Assembly (NCBI GenBank): GCA_001429255.1
Contig: LMJI01000001.1
Span: 2,893,879 to 2,957,878 of the forward strand
Length of the DNA stretch: 64,000 nucleotides
Direction: 5' to 3'
DNA from: Cellulomonas sp. Root930
Lineage (GTDB): Bacteria; Actinomycetota; Actinomycetes; Actinomycetales; Cellulomonadaceae
The translations under genes and the position numbers were made by a program. This document shows positions 53,323 through 63,751 of this stretch, in pieces. Numbering within the stretch: the first letter of the stretch is position 1; each line of letters opens with the position of its first letter. The notes below the pieces were generated by a model that was not told where the DNA came from, did not search any database, and worked only from the letters and a program-made list of their open reading frames with translations.

Positions 53323-55853
53323 CACGCACCTGCCTCGTCGAGGGGGACGGTCACCAGCATGGTCAGGCCGCCTCCGGGGGTGTTCTCGACGCTCAGCTCG
53401 GCGCCGACGGCGGTCGCGAGGCCGTCGGCGACCGCCAGACCGAGGCCGAGTCCGTTGCCGGTGGTGTCGCCGAGTCGCTGGAAGGCGTCGAACATGTGGT
53501 CCTTGAGCTCGTCCGGGATGCCGGGACCCTTGTCGACGACACGCACGACGATCCCACGCCCGACGGTCGAGGCGCTGACGACGACAGCGCTGTCGGCAGG
53601 TGCGTGGCGCACGGCGTTCGAGACGAGGTTCGCGACGACCCGCTCCAGGAGTCCTGGGTCGGTGTGCACCAGGGGGAGATCGTCGGGCAGGTCGAGGACG
53701 ACTGCGCCGGGAGAGTAGCCCTCGACCGCGAACGGCACGATCTCGTCGAGGCTCGTGGCCCGCAGCACGGGACGGACGCTGCCGGTCTGGAGGCGGGACA
53801 GGTCGAGCAGGTTGTCGATCAGTCGTTCCAGCCGCGCGGTGGACTCTTCGAGCGTGCCGACGAGGGCGGTCCGGTCGGCCTCGTCGAGGTGCAGGTCCGT
53901 CGAGGTGAGGCCGTCCACCGACGCGCGGATGGTCGCCAGGGGGGTGCGCAGGTCGTGCGAGACCGCGGCCAGCAGGGCGGTGCGGGTGGCGTCCGCCTCA
54001 CCGAGGATCCGTGCCTGCTCGGCCCGGGCACGCAGCCGTTCCTGCTCGAGCACGATGCCGACCTGCGAGGCGAAGGCCTCGAGCACGCGGCGGTCGCTCG
54101 CGGGCAGGATGCGACCGCTCAGGGTGAGCACGCGCTCCTCGTCGACGACCAGGACGGCTGTCGCGGTCTCGGGGTCGAGAGGGGGATCGGTGCCGTCGGT
54201 CGCCAGGACGTCCCAGCGGGATCCGTTCTTCGCCAGGAGCGCGACGGCTTCGAGAGTGAACGTCTCCCGCAGGCGCGCCACCAGGGCGGCCGCGGTGTCC
54301 TCGCCGGAGAGCACCGACCGGGAGACGGCGGCGAGCGCAGACGCTTCGGCCCGTGCGCGGAACGCTTCGGTCGTGCGCCGGGCGGCGATGTCCACGACCG
54401 AGGCGACCCCCGCTGCCACCAGCACGAACACGCCGAGGGCGAGTGCGTTCTCCGGTTCGGCGATCGTCAGCCGGCCGGTCGGCAGCGTGAAGAACCAGTT
54501 GAGCAGGACGAAGCCGACCACGGCGCTGACGATGGCCGGCCACAGTCCGCCGACCAGCGCGACCAGGACGGTGAGCGCGAGGAAGAGCATCAGGTCGGTG
54601 GGGAGGCTGACCATGTCCTGCAGGGCGCTGAGCGCGATGGTGAGCAGCACGGGTCCGACGAGAGCGAGAACCCAGCCACCGACCCGGCGGGGACGCGACA
54701 GGGGGGACGTTCGACCGAGGTGGCGGCGGCCGGAGCGGGCGCGCTCGTGGGTGACCAGGTGGACGTCGATCATCCCGGCGAGGCGAGCGATCTCGGTGCC
54801 GTTGCTCTCCCGTACCGCCTCACGCCAGCGGCTTCGTCGAGAGACTCCGACGACGATCATCGTGGCGTTGACCCCGCGCGCGAAGTCGACGACGGCTGTG
54901 GCCACGTCCTCGCCGACGACCGTGTGGAACGTGCCCCCGAGGGACTCGACCAGACGGCGCTGCTCTGCGATGCGTGCCGGCGGGGCGCTGGGCAGGCCGT
55001 CGGTGGCCAGGACGTGGACGGCGAGGAGCTCGGAGCCGGCGGCGCGTTGGGCGATCCGGGCGCCGCGGCGCAGCAGGGTGTCGCCCTCGGGGCCGCCGGT
55101 GACGGCGACGACGACCCGTTCGCGCGCCGGCCACGGCGACTCGATCCTGTGCTCGCGCCGGTAGGTGGTCAGCGCGTCGTCGACCCGGTCCGCCAGCCAC
55201 AGCAGCGCGAGCTCGCGCAGGGCGGTGAGGTTGCCCACCCGGAAGTACTGGGTGAGCGAGGCATCGATCTGCTCGGCCCGGTAGACGTTGCCGTGCGCGA
55301 GCCTGCGGCGCAGTGCTTCCGGAGGCAGGTCGACGAGCTGGATCTGGTCGGCGTCCCGCACGACGTGGTCGGGCACGGTCTCGCGCTGCTTCACGCCGGT
55401 GATGGCCTCGACGTCATCGTTCAGCGACTCCAGGTGCTGCACGTTGACCGTCGTGACCACGTCGATGCCGGCGTCGAGGATGTCGTGCACGTCCTGCCAG
55501 CGCTTCAGGTGCAGGCTGCCCGGGACGTTGGTGTGCGCCAGCTCGTCGATCATCGCGACCTGCGGCGCCCGTGCGAGGACAGCCTCGACGTCGAGCTCGG
55601 TGAACTCGCTGCCGCGATGCGTCAGCACGCGCCGCGGCAGCACCTCGAGACCCTCCAGCAGCGCGGCGGTCGCGAGCCTGCCGTGCGCCTCGACGAGGCC
55701 CACCACCACGTCGGTCCCGCGGGACAGGCGGCGGTGAGCCTCGTCGAGCATCGCGTACGTCTTGCCGACACCGGGAGCGGCGCCGAGATAGACGGTCAAC
55801 CGTCCCCGACGCGGGCGGTCCGCACCGGAGCCGTCGTCGTCGGGCCTGATCAT
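53322..55853 (-). CDS. kdpD: KdpD sensor kinase
   Basis: An 843-residue sensor: N-terminal KdpD domain with GAAPGVGKT (24-32) and the [20 protein letters not shown] region, a universal-stress-protein domain (about 240-360), four membrane helices (about 393-500), a GAF-like region, and a kinase core with H-box [15 protein letters not shown]-box [15 protein letters not shown] and [10 protein letters not shown]. It senses K+ and c-di-AMP or turgor in the family. ATG overlaps the kdpC stop by 4 bp. Confidence 0.96.
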   Translation of the reverse strand: MIRPDDDGSGADRPRRGRLTVYLGAAPGVGKTYAMLDEAHRRLSRGTDVVVGLVEAHGRLATAALLEGLEVLPRRVLTHRGSEFTELDVEAVLARAPQVAMIDELAHTNVPGSLHLKRWQDVHDILDAGIDVVTTVNVQHLESLNDDVEAITGVKQRETVPDHVVRDADQIQLVDLPPEALRRRLAHGNVYRAEQIDASLTQYFRVGNLTALRELALLWLADRVDDALTTYRREHRIESPWPARERVVVAVTGGPEGDTLLRRGARIAQRAAGSELLAVHVLATDGLPSAPPARIAEQRRLVESLGGTFHTVVGEDVATAVVDFARGVNATMIVVGVSRRSRWREAVRESNGTEIARLAGMIDVHLVTHERARSGRRHLGRTSPLSRPRRVGGWVLALVGPVLLTIALSALQDMVSLPTDLMLFLALTVLVALVGGLWPAIVSAVVGFVLLNWFFTLPTGRLTIAEPENALALGVFVLVAAGVASVVDIAARRTTEAFRARAEASALAAVSRSVLSGEDTAAALVARLRETFTLEAVALLAKNGSRWDVLATDGTDPPLDPETATAVLVVDEERVLTLSGRILPASDRRVLEAFASQVGIVLEQERLRARAEQARILGEADATRTALLAAVSHDLRTPLATIRASVDGLTSTDLHLDEADRTALVGTLEESTARLERLIDNLLDLSRLQTGSVRPVLRATSLDEIVPFAVEGYSPGAVVLDLPDDLPLVHTDPGLLERVVANLVSNAVRHAPADSAVVVSASTVGRGIVVRVVDKGPGIPDELKDHMFDAFQRLGDTTGNGLGLGLAVADGLATAVGAELSVENTPGGGLTMLVTVPLDEAGA

Positions 55854-56494
55854 GAGCCCAGTGTCTCCAGGGCGAGGTTGAGGCGCAGGACGTTGACCCG
55901 CGGCTCGCCGAGGACGCCGAGATCGCGACCCACCGTCGCTGAGGCGACCAGGGTGCGCAGGTCCTCGTCGGAGATCGCTCGCTCCCGCGCGATCCGGGCC
56001 ACCTGCAGCTCGGCGTAGGCGGGGGAGATGTCGGGGTCGAGCCCCGACGCGGATGCGGTCAGCGCGTCCGCGGGGACGTCCTCCGGGTCGACACCCTCCT
56101 CGGTGGCGACCGCGGCGCGGCGTTCCACGATGGTGGCGACGAGGTCCGGGTTGAGCGGTCCGAGGTTGGACCCGGCCGAGGCCAGGGTGTCGTACCCGTC
56201 GCCGGCGGCGGACGGGCGGGAGTGGAACCACTGCGGCCCGTCGAACGACTGGCCGATCAGCAACGAGCCGACCGAGTCGTCCGCGCTGGTCGCATGCTCA
56301 CCCGAGGCGGACACCAACGACCCGTCGGCCTGCCAGCGGAACAGCAGCTGGGAGACCCCGGTGACGGCCAGCGGGTAGACCAGGCCGAGGACCACGGTGA
56401 GCACGAGCAGCACCCGCAGCCCGGCCCAGGTCTGCCGGGCGAAGGAGACGGTGTCGGAGCCCGTCGAGTGGTGCGGGCGCAGGACGGTGGTCAT
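55850..56494 (-). CDS. kdpC: KdpC subunit
   Basis: A 214-residue single-pass subunit of the K+-ATPase. Membrane helix about 24-47 ([22 protein letters not shown]), then [37 protein letters not shown] and [23 protein letters not shown], all KdpC hallmarks. Its ATG overlaps the kdpB stop by one base. Confidence 0.96.
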   Translation of the reverse strand: MTTVLRPHHSTGSDTVSFARQTWAGLRVLLVLTVVLGLVYPLAVTGVSQLLFRWQADGSLVSASGEHATSADDSVGSLLIGQSFDGPQWFHSRPSAAGDGYDTLASAGSNLGPLNPDLVATIVERRAAVATEEGVDPEDVPADALTASASGLDPDISPAYAELQVARIARERAISDEDLRTLVASATVGRDLGVLGEPRVNVLRLNLALETLGS

Positions 56495-58590
56495 CAGGAC
56501 ATCCCCAGGGCAGTGACGAGCAGGTCGATGAGCTTGATCCCGGCGAACGGGGCGATGACGCCGCCGAGGCCGTAGACCAGGAGGTTGCGGCGCAGCAGCG
56601 CGGACGCCGACGAAGGTCGGTATCGGACCCCGCGCAGCGCCAGCGGCAGCAGCGCCACGATGATCAGCGCGTTGAAGACGACGGCCGACAGGATCGCTGA
56701 CTGCGGACTGCTCAGGTGCATGACGTTCAGCACGCCGAGCTGCGGGAACGCCACGACGAACATCGCGGGCAGGATCGCGAAGTACTTGGCGACGTCGTTG
56801 GCCACCGAGAACGTCGTGAGGGCGCCGCGGGTGATGAGCAGCTGCTTGCCGATCTCCACGATCTCGAGCAGCTTGGTCGGGTTCGAGTCGAGGTCGACCA
56901 TGTTCCCGGCCTCCTTGGCCGCGGTCGTCCCCGTGTTCATGGCGACCCCGACGTCGGCCTGGGCGAGCGCGGGTGCGTCGTTGGTGCCGTCCCCGGCCAT
57001 CGCGACCAGTCGCCCGCCCTCCTGCTCCCGGCGGATCAGAGCGAGCTTGTCCTCGGGCGTCGCCTCGGCCAGCACGTCGTCCACGCCGGCCTCGGCACCG
57101 ATGGCCTTCGCGGTGAGCGGGTTGTCGCCGGTCACCATGACGGTGCGGATGCCCATGGCACGCAGGGCGTCGAACCGCTCGCGCATGCCCTCCTTCACGA
57201 CGTCCTTGAGGTGGATCACCCCGAGCACGCGTGCCGGACGGTCGCCGAGCTGTTCGGCGACGACCAGCGGAGTACCGCCCGAGGCGGAGATCGCGTCCAC
57301 CGTGGCAGCGACGTCGTCGCCGGCGTGCCCACCGGTGGACCGGACCCAGTGGGCGACCGCGGCGGCGGCTCCCTTGCGCACGAGGCGCGCGGGGCGGTCT
57401 CCCGTCGCGGGGAGGTCCACGCCGCTCATCCGGGTCCGCGCCTGGAACGGCACCAGCTCGGCGCCGACCAGGTCGCCCTCGGGCCGCTCGCGCAGCCCGA
57501 ACCGCTCCTTGACCAGGACCAGGACCGAGCGCCCCTCGGGGGTCTCGTCGGCCATCGAGGACAGCTGCGCCGCGTCGGCGAGCTTCGCGGGGTCGGTGCC
57601 GGCGGCGGGCAGAAGATCGGCCGCCTGGCGGTTGCCGAGCGTGATGGTGCCGGTCTTGTCCAGCAGCAGGACATCGACGTCGCCGGCGGCCTCGACCGCG
57701 CGACCGGACATCGCGAGCACGTTGCGCCGCACGAGGCGGTCCATGCCCGCGATGCCGATCGCGGACAGCAGCGCCCCGATGGTCGTCGGGATCAGACAGA
57801 CCAGGAGTGCGACCAGCACGATGAGTGGCTGCCGGGCGCCCGAGTAGACGGCGAACGGCTGCAGGGTGACGACGGCGAGCAGAAAGATGATCGTCAGGGT
57901 GGTGAGCAGGACGTTCAGGGCCACCTCGTTCGGGGTCTTCTGCCGCTCCGAGCCCTCCACCAGCGCGATCATCCGGTCCACGAACGTCTGGCCCGCGGGC
58001 GCGGTGATGCGCACGACGATCCGGTCGGACAGGACGACCGTGCCGCCCGTGACCGCGGACCGGTCCCCGCCGGACTCGCGGATGACGGGGGCGGACTCGC
58101 CGGTGATCGCGGACTCGTCGACGCTCGCCACGCCCTCGATGACGTCGCCGTCGCCGGGGATCGTCTCGCCGGCGACGACGATGACGACGTCTCCGACCTT
58201 GAGGGTGGACGAGGCGACCTGGACCGTCTCGTCGCCGGGGACGACCTTGCGGGCCGTCGTCTCGCGCTGTGTCGCGCGCAGGCTGGCGGCTTGAGCCTTC
58301 CCGCGGCCCTCGGCCACGGACTCCGCGAGCGTGGCGAAGACGACCGTGAGCCAGAGCCAGACCGCGATGGACCATGCGAACGGGCTCGGCTCGGCGATGG
58401 CGAGCACGGTGGTGAACGCGGCGCCGACCTCGACGACGAACATGACGGGGGAGTCCCACAGGCGGCGAGGGTCCAGCCCCCGGAGGGCACCCGGCAACGC
58501 GGCGGCGAGCTGCCGCGCGGACAGCGTCGACGCGGCGGCCGGCACGACGTGCGGCGTGGTCGCCGGCTTCTCGACAACGGTGGTGCTCAT
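56494..58590 (-). CDS. kdpB: KdpB, P-type ATPase subunit
   Basis: A 698-residue catalytic subunit. Phosphorylation site DKTGT with Asp 311, actuator loop TGES (near 163), PTTIG in the membrane, [16 protein letters not shown] and [21 protein letters not shown] in the P domain. The inhibitory serine region of the family, TGES, is present. Complete length. Confidence 0.97.
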   Translation of the reverse strand: MSTTVVEKPATTPHVVPAAASTLSARQLAAALPGALRGLDPRRLWDSPVMFVVEVGAAFTTVLAIAEPSPFAWSIAVWLWLTVVFATLAESVAEGRGKAQAASLRATQRETTARKVVPGDETVQVASSTLKVGDVVIVVAGETIPGDGDVIEGVASVDESAITGESAPVIRESGGDRSAVTGGTVVLSDRIVVRITAPAGQTFVDRMIALVEGSERQKTPNEVALNVLLTTLTIIFLLAVVTLQPFAVYSGARQPLIVLVALLVCLIPTTIGALLSAIGIAGMDRLVRRNVLAMSGRAVEAAGDVDVLLLDKTGTITLGNRQAADLLPAAGTDPAKLADAAQLSSMADETPEGRSVLVLVKERFGLRERPEGDLVGAELVPFQARTRMSGVDLPATGDRPARLVRKGAAAAVAHWVRSTGGHAGDDVAATVDAISASGGTPLVVAEQLGDRPARVLGVIHLKDVVKEGMRERFDALRAMGIRTVMVTGDNPLTAKAIGAEAGVDDVLAEATPEDKLALIRREQEGGRLVAMAGDGTNDAPALAQADVGVAMNTGTTAAKEAGNMVDLDSNPTKLLEIVEIGKQLLITRGALTTFSVANDVAKYFAILPAMFVVAFPQLGVLNVMHLSSPQSAILSAVVFNALIIVALLPLALRGVRYRPSSASALLRRNLLVYGLGGVIAPFAGIKLIDLLVTALGMS

Positions 58591-60251
58591 GACAGGGACT
58601 CCACGACGGGACCGAGGGACAGGACAGGGACGAAGGTGAGACCGACCACCACGAGCGTCACGGTCACCAGGAGGCCGACGAACAGCGGGGTGTGCGTCGG
58701 CAGGGTGCCGGCGCCTTCCGGGGTCGTCCTCTGGTGCGCGAACCGTCCGGCGAGGGCCAGGACGAGCGCGATGGGCACGAACCGGCCGATGAGCATCGCC
58801 AGGCCGAGCAGGGTGTTGTAGAACGGCGTGCCGCTGGTCAGACCACCGAACGCGGACCCGTTGTTGTTCCCGGCGGAGGCGAACGCGTAGACGATCTCCG
58901 AGAGCCCGTGCGGACCACCCTGCAGCTGCCCGGCCAGCCCGGCCGGCGTCGAGATCGCGAGGGCGGAGCCGAGCAGGACGACCGCGGGCATCGTCAGCAC
59001 GTACAGCGCGACGAGGGTGATCTCCTGGCGGCCGATCTTCTTGCCCAGGTACTCCGGGGTGCGCCCCACCATGAGCCCGGCAAGGAACACGGCGACGATG
59101 ATCAGCACGACCATCCCGACCAGGCCACTGCCGACCCCGCCGGGGGAGACCTCACCGAGCAGCATCCCGAGCAGCGCGACGCCGCCGCCCTGGGCGGTCA
59201 GGGAGTCGTGCATCGAGTTGACCGCACCGGTCGAGGTCATCGTGGTCGACGCGGCGAACAAGGCGGAGGCAGCTTCACCGAAGCGGACCTCCTTGCCTTC
59301 CATCGCGCCACCGGCGGCCGCGGGGGCCAGGCCGGGGCCGGCCATCTCGGCCCAGGTGAGCAGGCCGACGGCGGCGACCCACAGGGTCGACATCGCTGCG
59401 AGGATCGCCCAGCCCTGCCTGCGGTCGCCGACCATGCGGCCGAACATGCGCGGCAGCGTGAACGGGATCAGCAGCATGAGGACGACGGCGAGCGCGTTGG
59501 TCCACGGCGTGGGGTTCTCGAACGGGTGGGCGGAGTTGGCGTTGAAGAACCCGCCACCGTTGGTGCCCAGCTGCTTGATCGCCTCCTGCGAGGCGACGGG
59601 TCCCCCGAGCACCGCCTGGGTGCCGCCCGCGAGCGTCGTGATCTCGGTGGGGGCGTGCAGGTTCTGGATCACGCCGCCGGCCACCAGCACCAGGGCCGCG
59701 ACGAACGCCAGCGGGAGCAGGATGCGGACGGTTCCCCGCACCAGGTCGGCCCAGAAGTTCCCGACGCGGCCGTCGGTTCCGGACCGTGCGAACCCTCGGG
59801 CCAGTGCTGCGACGACGGCGAGGCCGACCGCTGCTGACAGGAAGTTCTGCACGGCGAGCCCAGCCATCTGCATGAGGTGCCCGATCGCGGCCTCGCCGGA
59901 GTACCACTGCCAGTTCGTGTTCGTGACGAACGAGACGGCCGTGTTCCAGGCGCCGGCCGGGTCCAGCGGCGCCATGCCGATGTCGAGGGGAAGCCGGTCC
60001 TGCAGGCGGCCCAGCCCGAACAGGAGCAGGACGGACGCGAGGGAGAACCCGAGCAGGGAGAGCAGGTACGTGCTCCACTTCTGCTCGGCGTCGGGGTCCA
60101 CCCGCATGACCCGGTAGCCGACGCGTTCGACGGCGAGGTGCCTCGTCGAGGTCATCACCCGGAACATGTGGTCGCCGAGCGGCCTGTGCGCGGCGGCCAG
60201 GACCAGGACGACGATCCCGATCTGACCGACCGCGATCCACGTCGCGCTCAT
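58587..60251 (-). CDS. kdpA: KdpA, K+-channel-like subunit
   Basis: A 554-residue subunit with ten membrane helices. Selectivity-filter loops are seen as [46 protein letters not shown] and [14 protein letters not shown]. It forms the high-affinity K+ pathway of the Kdp complex. Start overlaps the kdpF stop by 3 bp; stop overlaps kdpB start by 4 bp. Confidence 0.97.
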   Translation of the reverse strand: MSATWIAVGQIGIVVLVLAAAHRPLGDHMFRVMTSTRHLAVERVGYRVMRVDPDAEQKWSTYLLSLLGFSLASVLLLFGLGRLQDRLPLDIGMAPLDPAGAWNTAVSFVTNTNWQWYSGEAAIGHLMQMAGLAVQNFLSAAVGLAVVAALARGFARSGTDGRVGNFWADLVRGTVRILLPLAFVAALVLVAGGVIQNLHAPTEITTLAGGTQAVLGGPVASQEAIKQLGTNGGGFFNANSAHPFENPTPWTNALAVVLMLLIPFTLPRMFGRMVGDRRQGWAILAAMSTLWVAAVGLLTWAEMAGPGLAPAAAGGAMEGKEVRFGEAASALFAASTTMTSTGAVNSMHDSLTAQGGGVALLGMLLGEVSPGGVGSGLVGMVVLIIVAVFLAGLMVGRTPEYLGKKIGRQEITLVALYVLTMPAVVLLGSALAISTPAGLAGQLQGGPHGLSEIVYAFASAGNNNGSAFGGLTSGTPFYNTLLGLAMLIGRFVPIALVLALAGRFAHQRTTPEGAGTLPTHTPLFVGLLVTVTLVVVGLTFVPVLSLGPVVESLS

Positions 60252-60340
60252 CGGACCTTGTCCGAACGCAACAGCTGGACGACCAGGTACACCAGGAGGG
60301 CGCCGGCCACGACGAGGCCGGCGACGTCGAACCCGCTCAT
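60248..60340 (-). CDS. kdpF: KdpF stabilising peptide
   Basis: A 30-residue peptide with one membrane helix: [20 protein letters not shown] then [10 protein letters not shown], ending in TGA that overlaps the kdpA ATG. Length and basic end match KdpF, which stabilises the KdpABC complex in the membrane. Its ATG is overlapped by the stop of another small gene. Confidence 0.88.
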   Translation of the reverse strand: MSGFDVAGLVVAGALLVYLVVQLLRSDKVR

Positions 60341-60420
60341 GAGCGGTCCGCGCGGCGTGCGAGCAACGCGACGGCGGCGAAGAACACCACGGTCAGCGCG
60401 AGGAAGGCCACATCGGCCAT
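60337..60420 (-). CDS. 27-residue membrane peptide at the head of the kdp operon
   Basis: A small frame starting with ATG and ending in an ATGA overlap with kdpF. The product [20 protein letters not shown] then ARRADRS is one membrane helix with a basic tail. Position, coupling and composition argue for translation as the first product of the operon; it may be a second regulatory or assembly peptide of the K+ pump. No strong ribosome site is seen (GTGAGACC), so a leaderless start is possible. Confidence 0.6.
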   Translation of the reverse strand: MADVAFLALTVVFFAAVALLARRADRS

Positions 60421-60798
60421 GGGTCTCACTGCACCTTCGACGACGGACGGAGGACCACTCGCGGGTCTCCCGACGGCCCGCACCGGGGCCGCACCCGTTG
60501 GTCTACGCCTTCGTCAGCACGTCAGCGGCGGTCTTGATGGCTTGTTGACGGTGCGTGGTGTGGTCTTAGCGCAACCTTGTCGTCCCGGTGTCGTCGCCTC
60601 GCCCGTGGGTCCCGGACTGCCCGGACGAGGCCACGGCAGCCGCGCTGACCACCGCAGCCATGGTGGGCGCCGGATGACGGCCACGCGTGTAGACCTGCCC
60701 GTCGCCCGCACGGGACGTAGGTCCCTTACCCAGGTCCGCGCAGGCATCGACACTTGTCGATATCGATGCCCGTCGATGCAATCGGGAGGTCCTGGCGG
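60421..60798. other. 378-bp gap between divergent kdp and ars operons
   Basis: This should hold the kdp promoter with its KdpE site (minus strand) and the ars promoter (plus strand, 60746-60782). I see the latter clearly; for kdp I find no convincing -35/-10 or direct-repeat site. Short open frames here lack ribosome sites and plausible products. Confidence 0.5.
60746..60782 (+). promoter_or_regulatory. ars promoter with ArsR-type operator
   Basis: ATCGACA-2-TGTCGAT (60746-60761) is a perfect inverted repeat of the ArsR/SmtB type. TTGTCG (60754-60759), 17 bases, TGCAAT (60777-60782) form a promoter overlapping it, 16 bases before the arsD start. An ArsR-family repressor encoded elsewhere is expected to bind here. 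Confidence 0.65.
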
Positions 60799-61179
60799 AT
60801 GAGCACCATCGCAGTCTTCGAACCAGCACTGTGCTGCAGCACCGGCGTGTGCGGGCCGGATGTCCCGCAGGCGCTGGTGACGTTCTCGGCTGATCTCGAC
60901 TGGCTGCGGGATCAGGGTGTTGCGGTCTCGCGCTTCAACCTGGCCAGCGAGCCGGGGGAGTTCGCCGGCACGCCTGCCGTGCTGGACTTCCTGCAGGTCT
61001 CCGGCTCGGAGGGCCTTCCGCTGGTTCTGGTCGACGGGACCATCGCCATGGCAGGCCGCTACCCCAGTCGCGGCGAGCTGGCGCGCTGGGCCGCCCCGAA
61101 GGTGGCCGCGCCGGCCCGCACCGCCCTTCCGATGGCGGGTTCCGCGGGTGGGTGCTGCGGCGGCGGTGGGTCGTGCTGA
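60799..61179 (+). CDS. arsD: ArsD arsenic metallochaperone
   Basis: A 126-residue ArsD, which hands As(III)/Sb(III) to ArsA. The essential cysteines are at 12, 13 and 18 (EPALCCSTGVCG), and a second cysteine group lies at 119, 120 and 126 (GGCCGGGGSC). The thioredoxin-like fold follows with GLPLVLVDGTIAMAGRYPSR. ATG chosen because GGAGGT precedes it. Its stop overlaps the arsA start region. Confidence 0.93.
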   Translation: MSTIAVFEPALCCSTGVCGPDVPQALVTFSADLDWLRDQGVAVSRFNLASEPGEFAGTPAVLDFLQVSGSEGLPLVLVDGTIAMAGRYPSRGELARWAAPKVAAPARTALPMAGSAGGCCGGGGSC

Positions 61180-62972
61180 CCGACCCGTGCCTGCCGCGCT
61201 TCCTGGTCGGCGCCCCGCGGTTCCTGTTCCTGACCGGCAAGGGCGGGGTGGGCAAGACCTCACTGGCCTGCGCCGCCGCGATCGCGCTGGCCCGCACGGG
61301 CAGGTCCGTCCTGCTGGTCAGCACCGACCCCGCATCCAACGTGGGGCAGGTGTTCGGGCTGAGCATCGGCAACACGATCACGCCCGTGCCTGCGGTCCTC
61401 GGACTCTGGGCTCTGGAGATCAACCCGGAGCAGGCCACGGCCGCCTACCGGGAACGCATCGTCGCCCCGGTCCGTGGCATCCTGCCCGCCGCCGACGTCG
61501 CGCTCATCGAGGAGCAGCTGGCGGGTGCGTGCACCACCGAGATCGCCTCGTTCAACGAGTTCACGGCGCTGCTCACCGAGGACGCGGCCGGCGAGTTCGA
61601 TCACGTCATCTTCGACACCGCGCCGACGGGGCACACCATCCGGCTCCTGCAGCTGCCGGCATCCTGGACCGACTTTCTCGACGAGGGCAAGGGCGACGCC
61701 TCCTGCCTCGGACCGCTGGCCGGGCTCGACCGGCAACGCACGGTCTACGCCGACGCCGTCGCCACGCTTGCCGACCCGCGTCGGACCCGTCTCGTCCTGG
61801 TGACCCGGGCTCACCAGGGCGCGGTCGCGGAGGTCCAGCGCACCCACGACGAACTGGCCGCACTCGGACTGAGCCACCAGCACCTGGTGATCAATGCGGT
61901 CATGCCCGTCCCACTGTCCGGCGACGCGCTGGCCACCGCCGTCCACGTGCGCGAGCAGGCCGTCCTCGCGGCCCTGCCCCCCGACCTCGCCGCGCTGCCC
62001 CGCGACGTGCTGTCCCTCAAGGGGGAGAACATGGTGGGCATCGACGCCCTCGTGCACCTCTTCGCGCCGGACGACCCCTCCGACCTCCACGTCCCCGAGG
62101 CCCGCGAACACCTCACGGCGGGTGTCGGGTCGTTGGCGGCCCTGGTCGACGAGCTCGCCACCCAGGAGCACGGCCTGATCATGACGATGGGCAAGGGTGG
62201 CGTCGGCAAGACCACCATCGCCGCCGCCATCGCCGTTGCACTCGCCGAACGCGGGATGCCCGTCCACCTGACCACCACCGACCCCGCGGCCCACCTCGGA
62301 CAGACCCTCGCAGGCTCGGTGCCGAACCTCGAGGTCTCACGGATCGACCCTGCCGTCGAGACCGAGCGCTACCGCCAGTCGGTCCTGACCCGCCGAGGCG
62401 CCTCCCTGGACGACGCGGGACGCGCCAGCCTCGAGGAAGACCTGCGGTCCCCGTGCACCGAGGAGATCGCCGTGTTCCAGGCCTTCTCCAAGGTCGTCAA
62501 CGACGGCAGGCGCCGATTCGTCGTGATCGACACCGCACCCACCGGACACACCCTCCTGCTGCTCGACGCCACCGGGTCCTACCACCGGGACATCGTGCGG
62601 CAGATGGGTCCGACCGCCGCGACGTTCACCACCCCGATGATGCGACTGCAGGACCCCGACTACACCAAGGTCCTCATCGTCACCCTGCCGGAGGCCACAC
62701 CAGTCCTCGAGGCCGAAGAGCTCACCGAGGACCTCCGCCGCGCGGGCATCCACCCCTGGGCCTGGGTGATCAACAGCTCGGTCGCGGCAGCGCAGACCGC
62801 CGATCCGCTCCTCCTTCGGCGCGCCGCCGCCGAGACGGACCAGATCGCCCGCGTGCACGTCGAAGGTTCAGCCCGGTGCGCGATCGTCCCGCTCCTGGCA
62901 GCCGAGCCGGTGGGAGTCGACGCTCTCCATGCACTCGGGGGGACGGAGGCAACCGCTGCAGCGTTCGTCTGA
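61173..62972 (+). CDS. arsA: ArsA arsenite-transporting ATPase
   Basis: A 599-residue tandem ATPase that drives arsenite efflux through ArsB. Two P-loops GKGGVGKT at 22-29 and 340-347, and two DTAPTGHT switch motifs. All three metalloid-binding cysteines of the family are present: Cys120 (GACTTEIASF), Cys178 (SCLGPLAG) and Cys428 (SPCTEEIAVF). GTG at 61173 overlaps arsD by 7 bp; a GTG at 61152 is an alternative. No arsB/acr3 follows; the next gene is deoC on the other strand. Confidence 0.94.
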   Translation: MLTDPCLPRFLVGAPRFLFLTGKGGVGKTSLACAAAIALARTGRSVLLVSTDPASNVGQVFGLSIGNTITPVPAVLGLWALEINPEQATAAYRERIVAPVRGILPAADVALIEEQLAGACTTEIASFNEFTALLTEDAAGEFDHVIFDTAPTGHTIRLLQLPASWTDFLDEGKGDASCLGPLAGLDRQRTVYADAVATLADPRRTRLVLVTRAHQGAVAEVQRTHDELAALGLSHQHLVINAVMPVPLSGDALATAVHVREQAVLAALPPDLAALPRDVLSLKGENMVGIDALVHLFAPDDPSDLHVPEAREHLTAGVGSLAALVDELATQEHGLIMTMGKGGVGKTTIAAAIAVALAERGMPVHLTTTDPAAHLGQTLAGSVPNLEVSRIDPAVETERYRQSVLTRRGASLDDAGRASLEEDLRSPCTEEIAVFQAFSKVVNDGRRRFVVIDTAPTGHTLLLLDATGSYHRDIVRQMGPTAATFTTPMMRLQDPDYTKVLIVTLPEATPVLEAEELTEDLRRAGIHPWAWVINSSVAAAQTADPLLLRRAAAETDQIARVHVEGSARCAIVPLLAAEPVGVDALHALGGTEATAAAFV

Positions 62973-63055
62973 GATCTTGGGGGCACGCAGCAGAGCACGG
63001 GTGCCCGGGCGCCCCAGGTGTGGACGCGCTCGGGTGTCGGAGTCGCAGACGCCGG

Positions 63056-63751
63056 TCAGTAGCCGTCGCCGCAGTCCAGGCCAGCGACGACGTGGCCCGT
63101 CGCGGACAGGCCCAAGCGTGTTGCGCCCGCGTCGATGAGAGCGACTGCGTCTGCGGCCGTGCGGATGCCACCGGACGCCTTGACGCCCAACGCGGGCCCC
63201 ACAGTCGCGCGCATCAGCTCGACGGCGTGCACGGTGGCGCCGCCGGCCGGGTGGAACCCCGTGGACGTCTTGACGAAGTCGGCCCCCGCGGCCACAGCCG
63301 CTCGACAGACGCCGACGATCTGCGCGTCGTCGAGCGCCGCGGACTCGATGATGACCTTCAGCACCCCGGGGGCCGGAACTGCGGCCCGGACGGCGGCGAT
63401 GTCAGCCTCGACCGCGGCGAAGTCCCCGGCCTTGGCTGCGCCGATGTCGATCACCATGTCCACCTCGTCAGCCCCCTGCTGCATCGACAGAGCCGCCTCG
63501 GCAGCCTTGACCGTGCTGTGGTGCTTGCCGGAGGGGAAGCCGCACACCACAGCGAGCCGCAGGTTCGGCGCCTCGGTGAGGTCCAGCGGCAGGAACGACG
63601 GAGAGACACACACGGAGTAGACGCCCAGCCGCGCGCCTTCAGCCACCAGGGCGGCGACGTCCGCGGCCGTGGCCTCGGGCTTGAGCAGCGTGTGGTCGAC
63701 GTACTGGGCGAACGCAGCGGGGTCGATGGCGGTGGCGGTGGTCGTGGTCAT
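63056..63751 (-). CDS. deoC: Deoxyribose-phosphate aldolase
   Basis: A 231-residue DeoC that cleaves 2-deoxyribose-5-phosphate to glyceraldehyde-3-phosphate and acetaldehyde in nucleoside breakdown. Catalytic Lys161 (FVKTSTGF) forms the Schiff base; Asp102 (DIGAAK) and Lys191 (VKASGGIRT) assist. Start ATG after AGGAG. The 249 bp upstream to the window end hold no gene I can support. Confidence 0.95.
   Translation of the reverse strand: MTTTTATAIDPAAFAQYVDHTLLKPEATAADVAALVAEGARLGVYSVCVSPSFLPLDLTEAPNLRLAVVCGFPSGKHHSTVKAAEAALSMQQGADEVDMVIDIGAAKAGDFAAVEADIAAVRAAVPAPGVLKVIIESAALDDAQIVGVCRAAVAAGADFVKTSTGFHPAGGATVHAVELMRATVGPALGVKASGGIRTAADAVALIDAGATRLGLSATGHVVAGLDCGDGY

Noticed and set aside
53496..56018. 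An 840-codon plus-strand frame opposite kdpD
   Set aside because: Composition is that of a codon-bias shadow; kdpD is complete and clearly real in the other frame.
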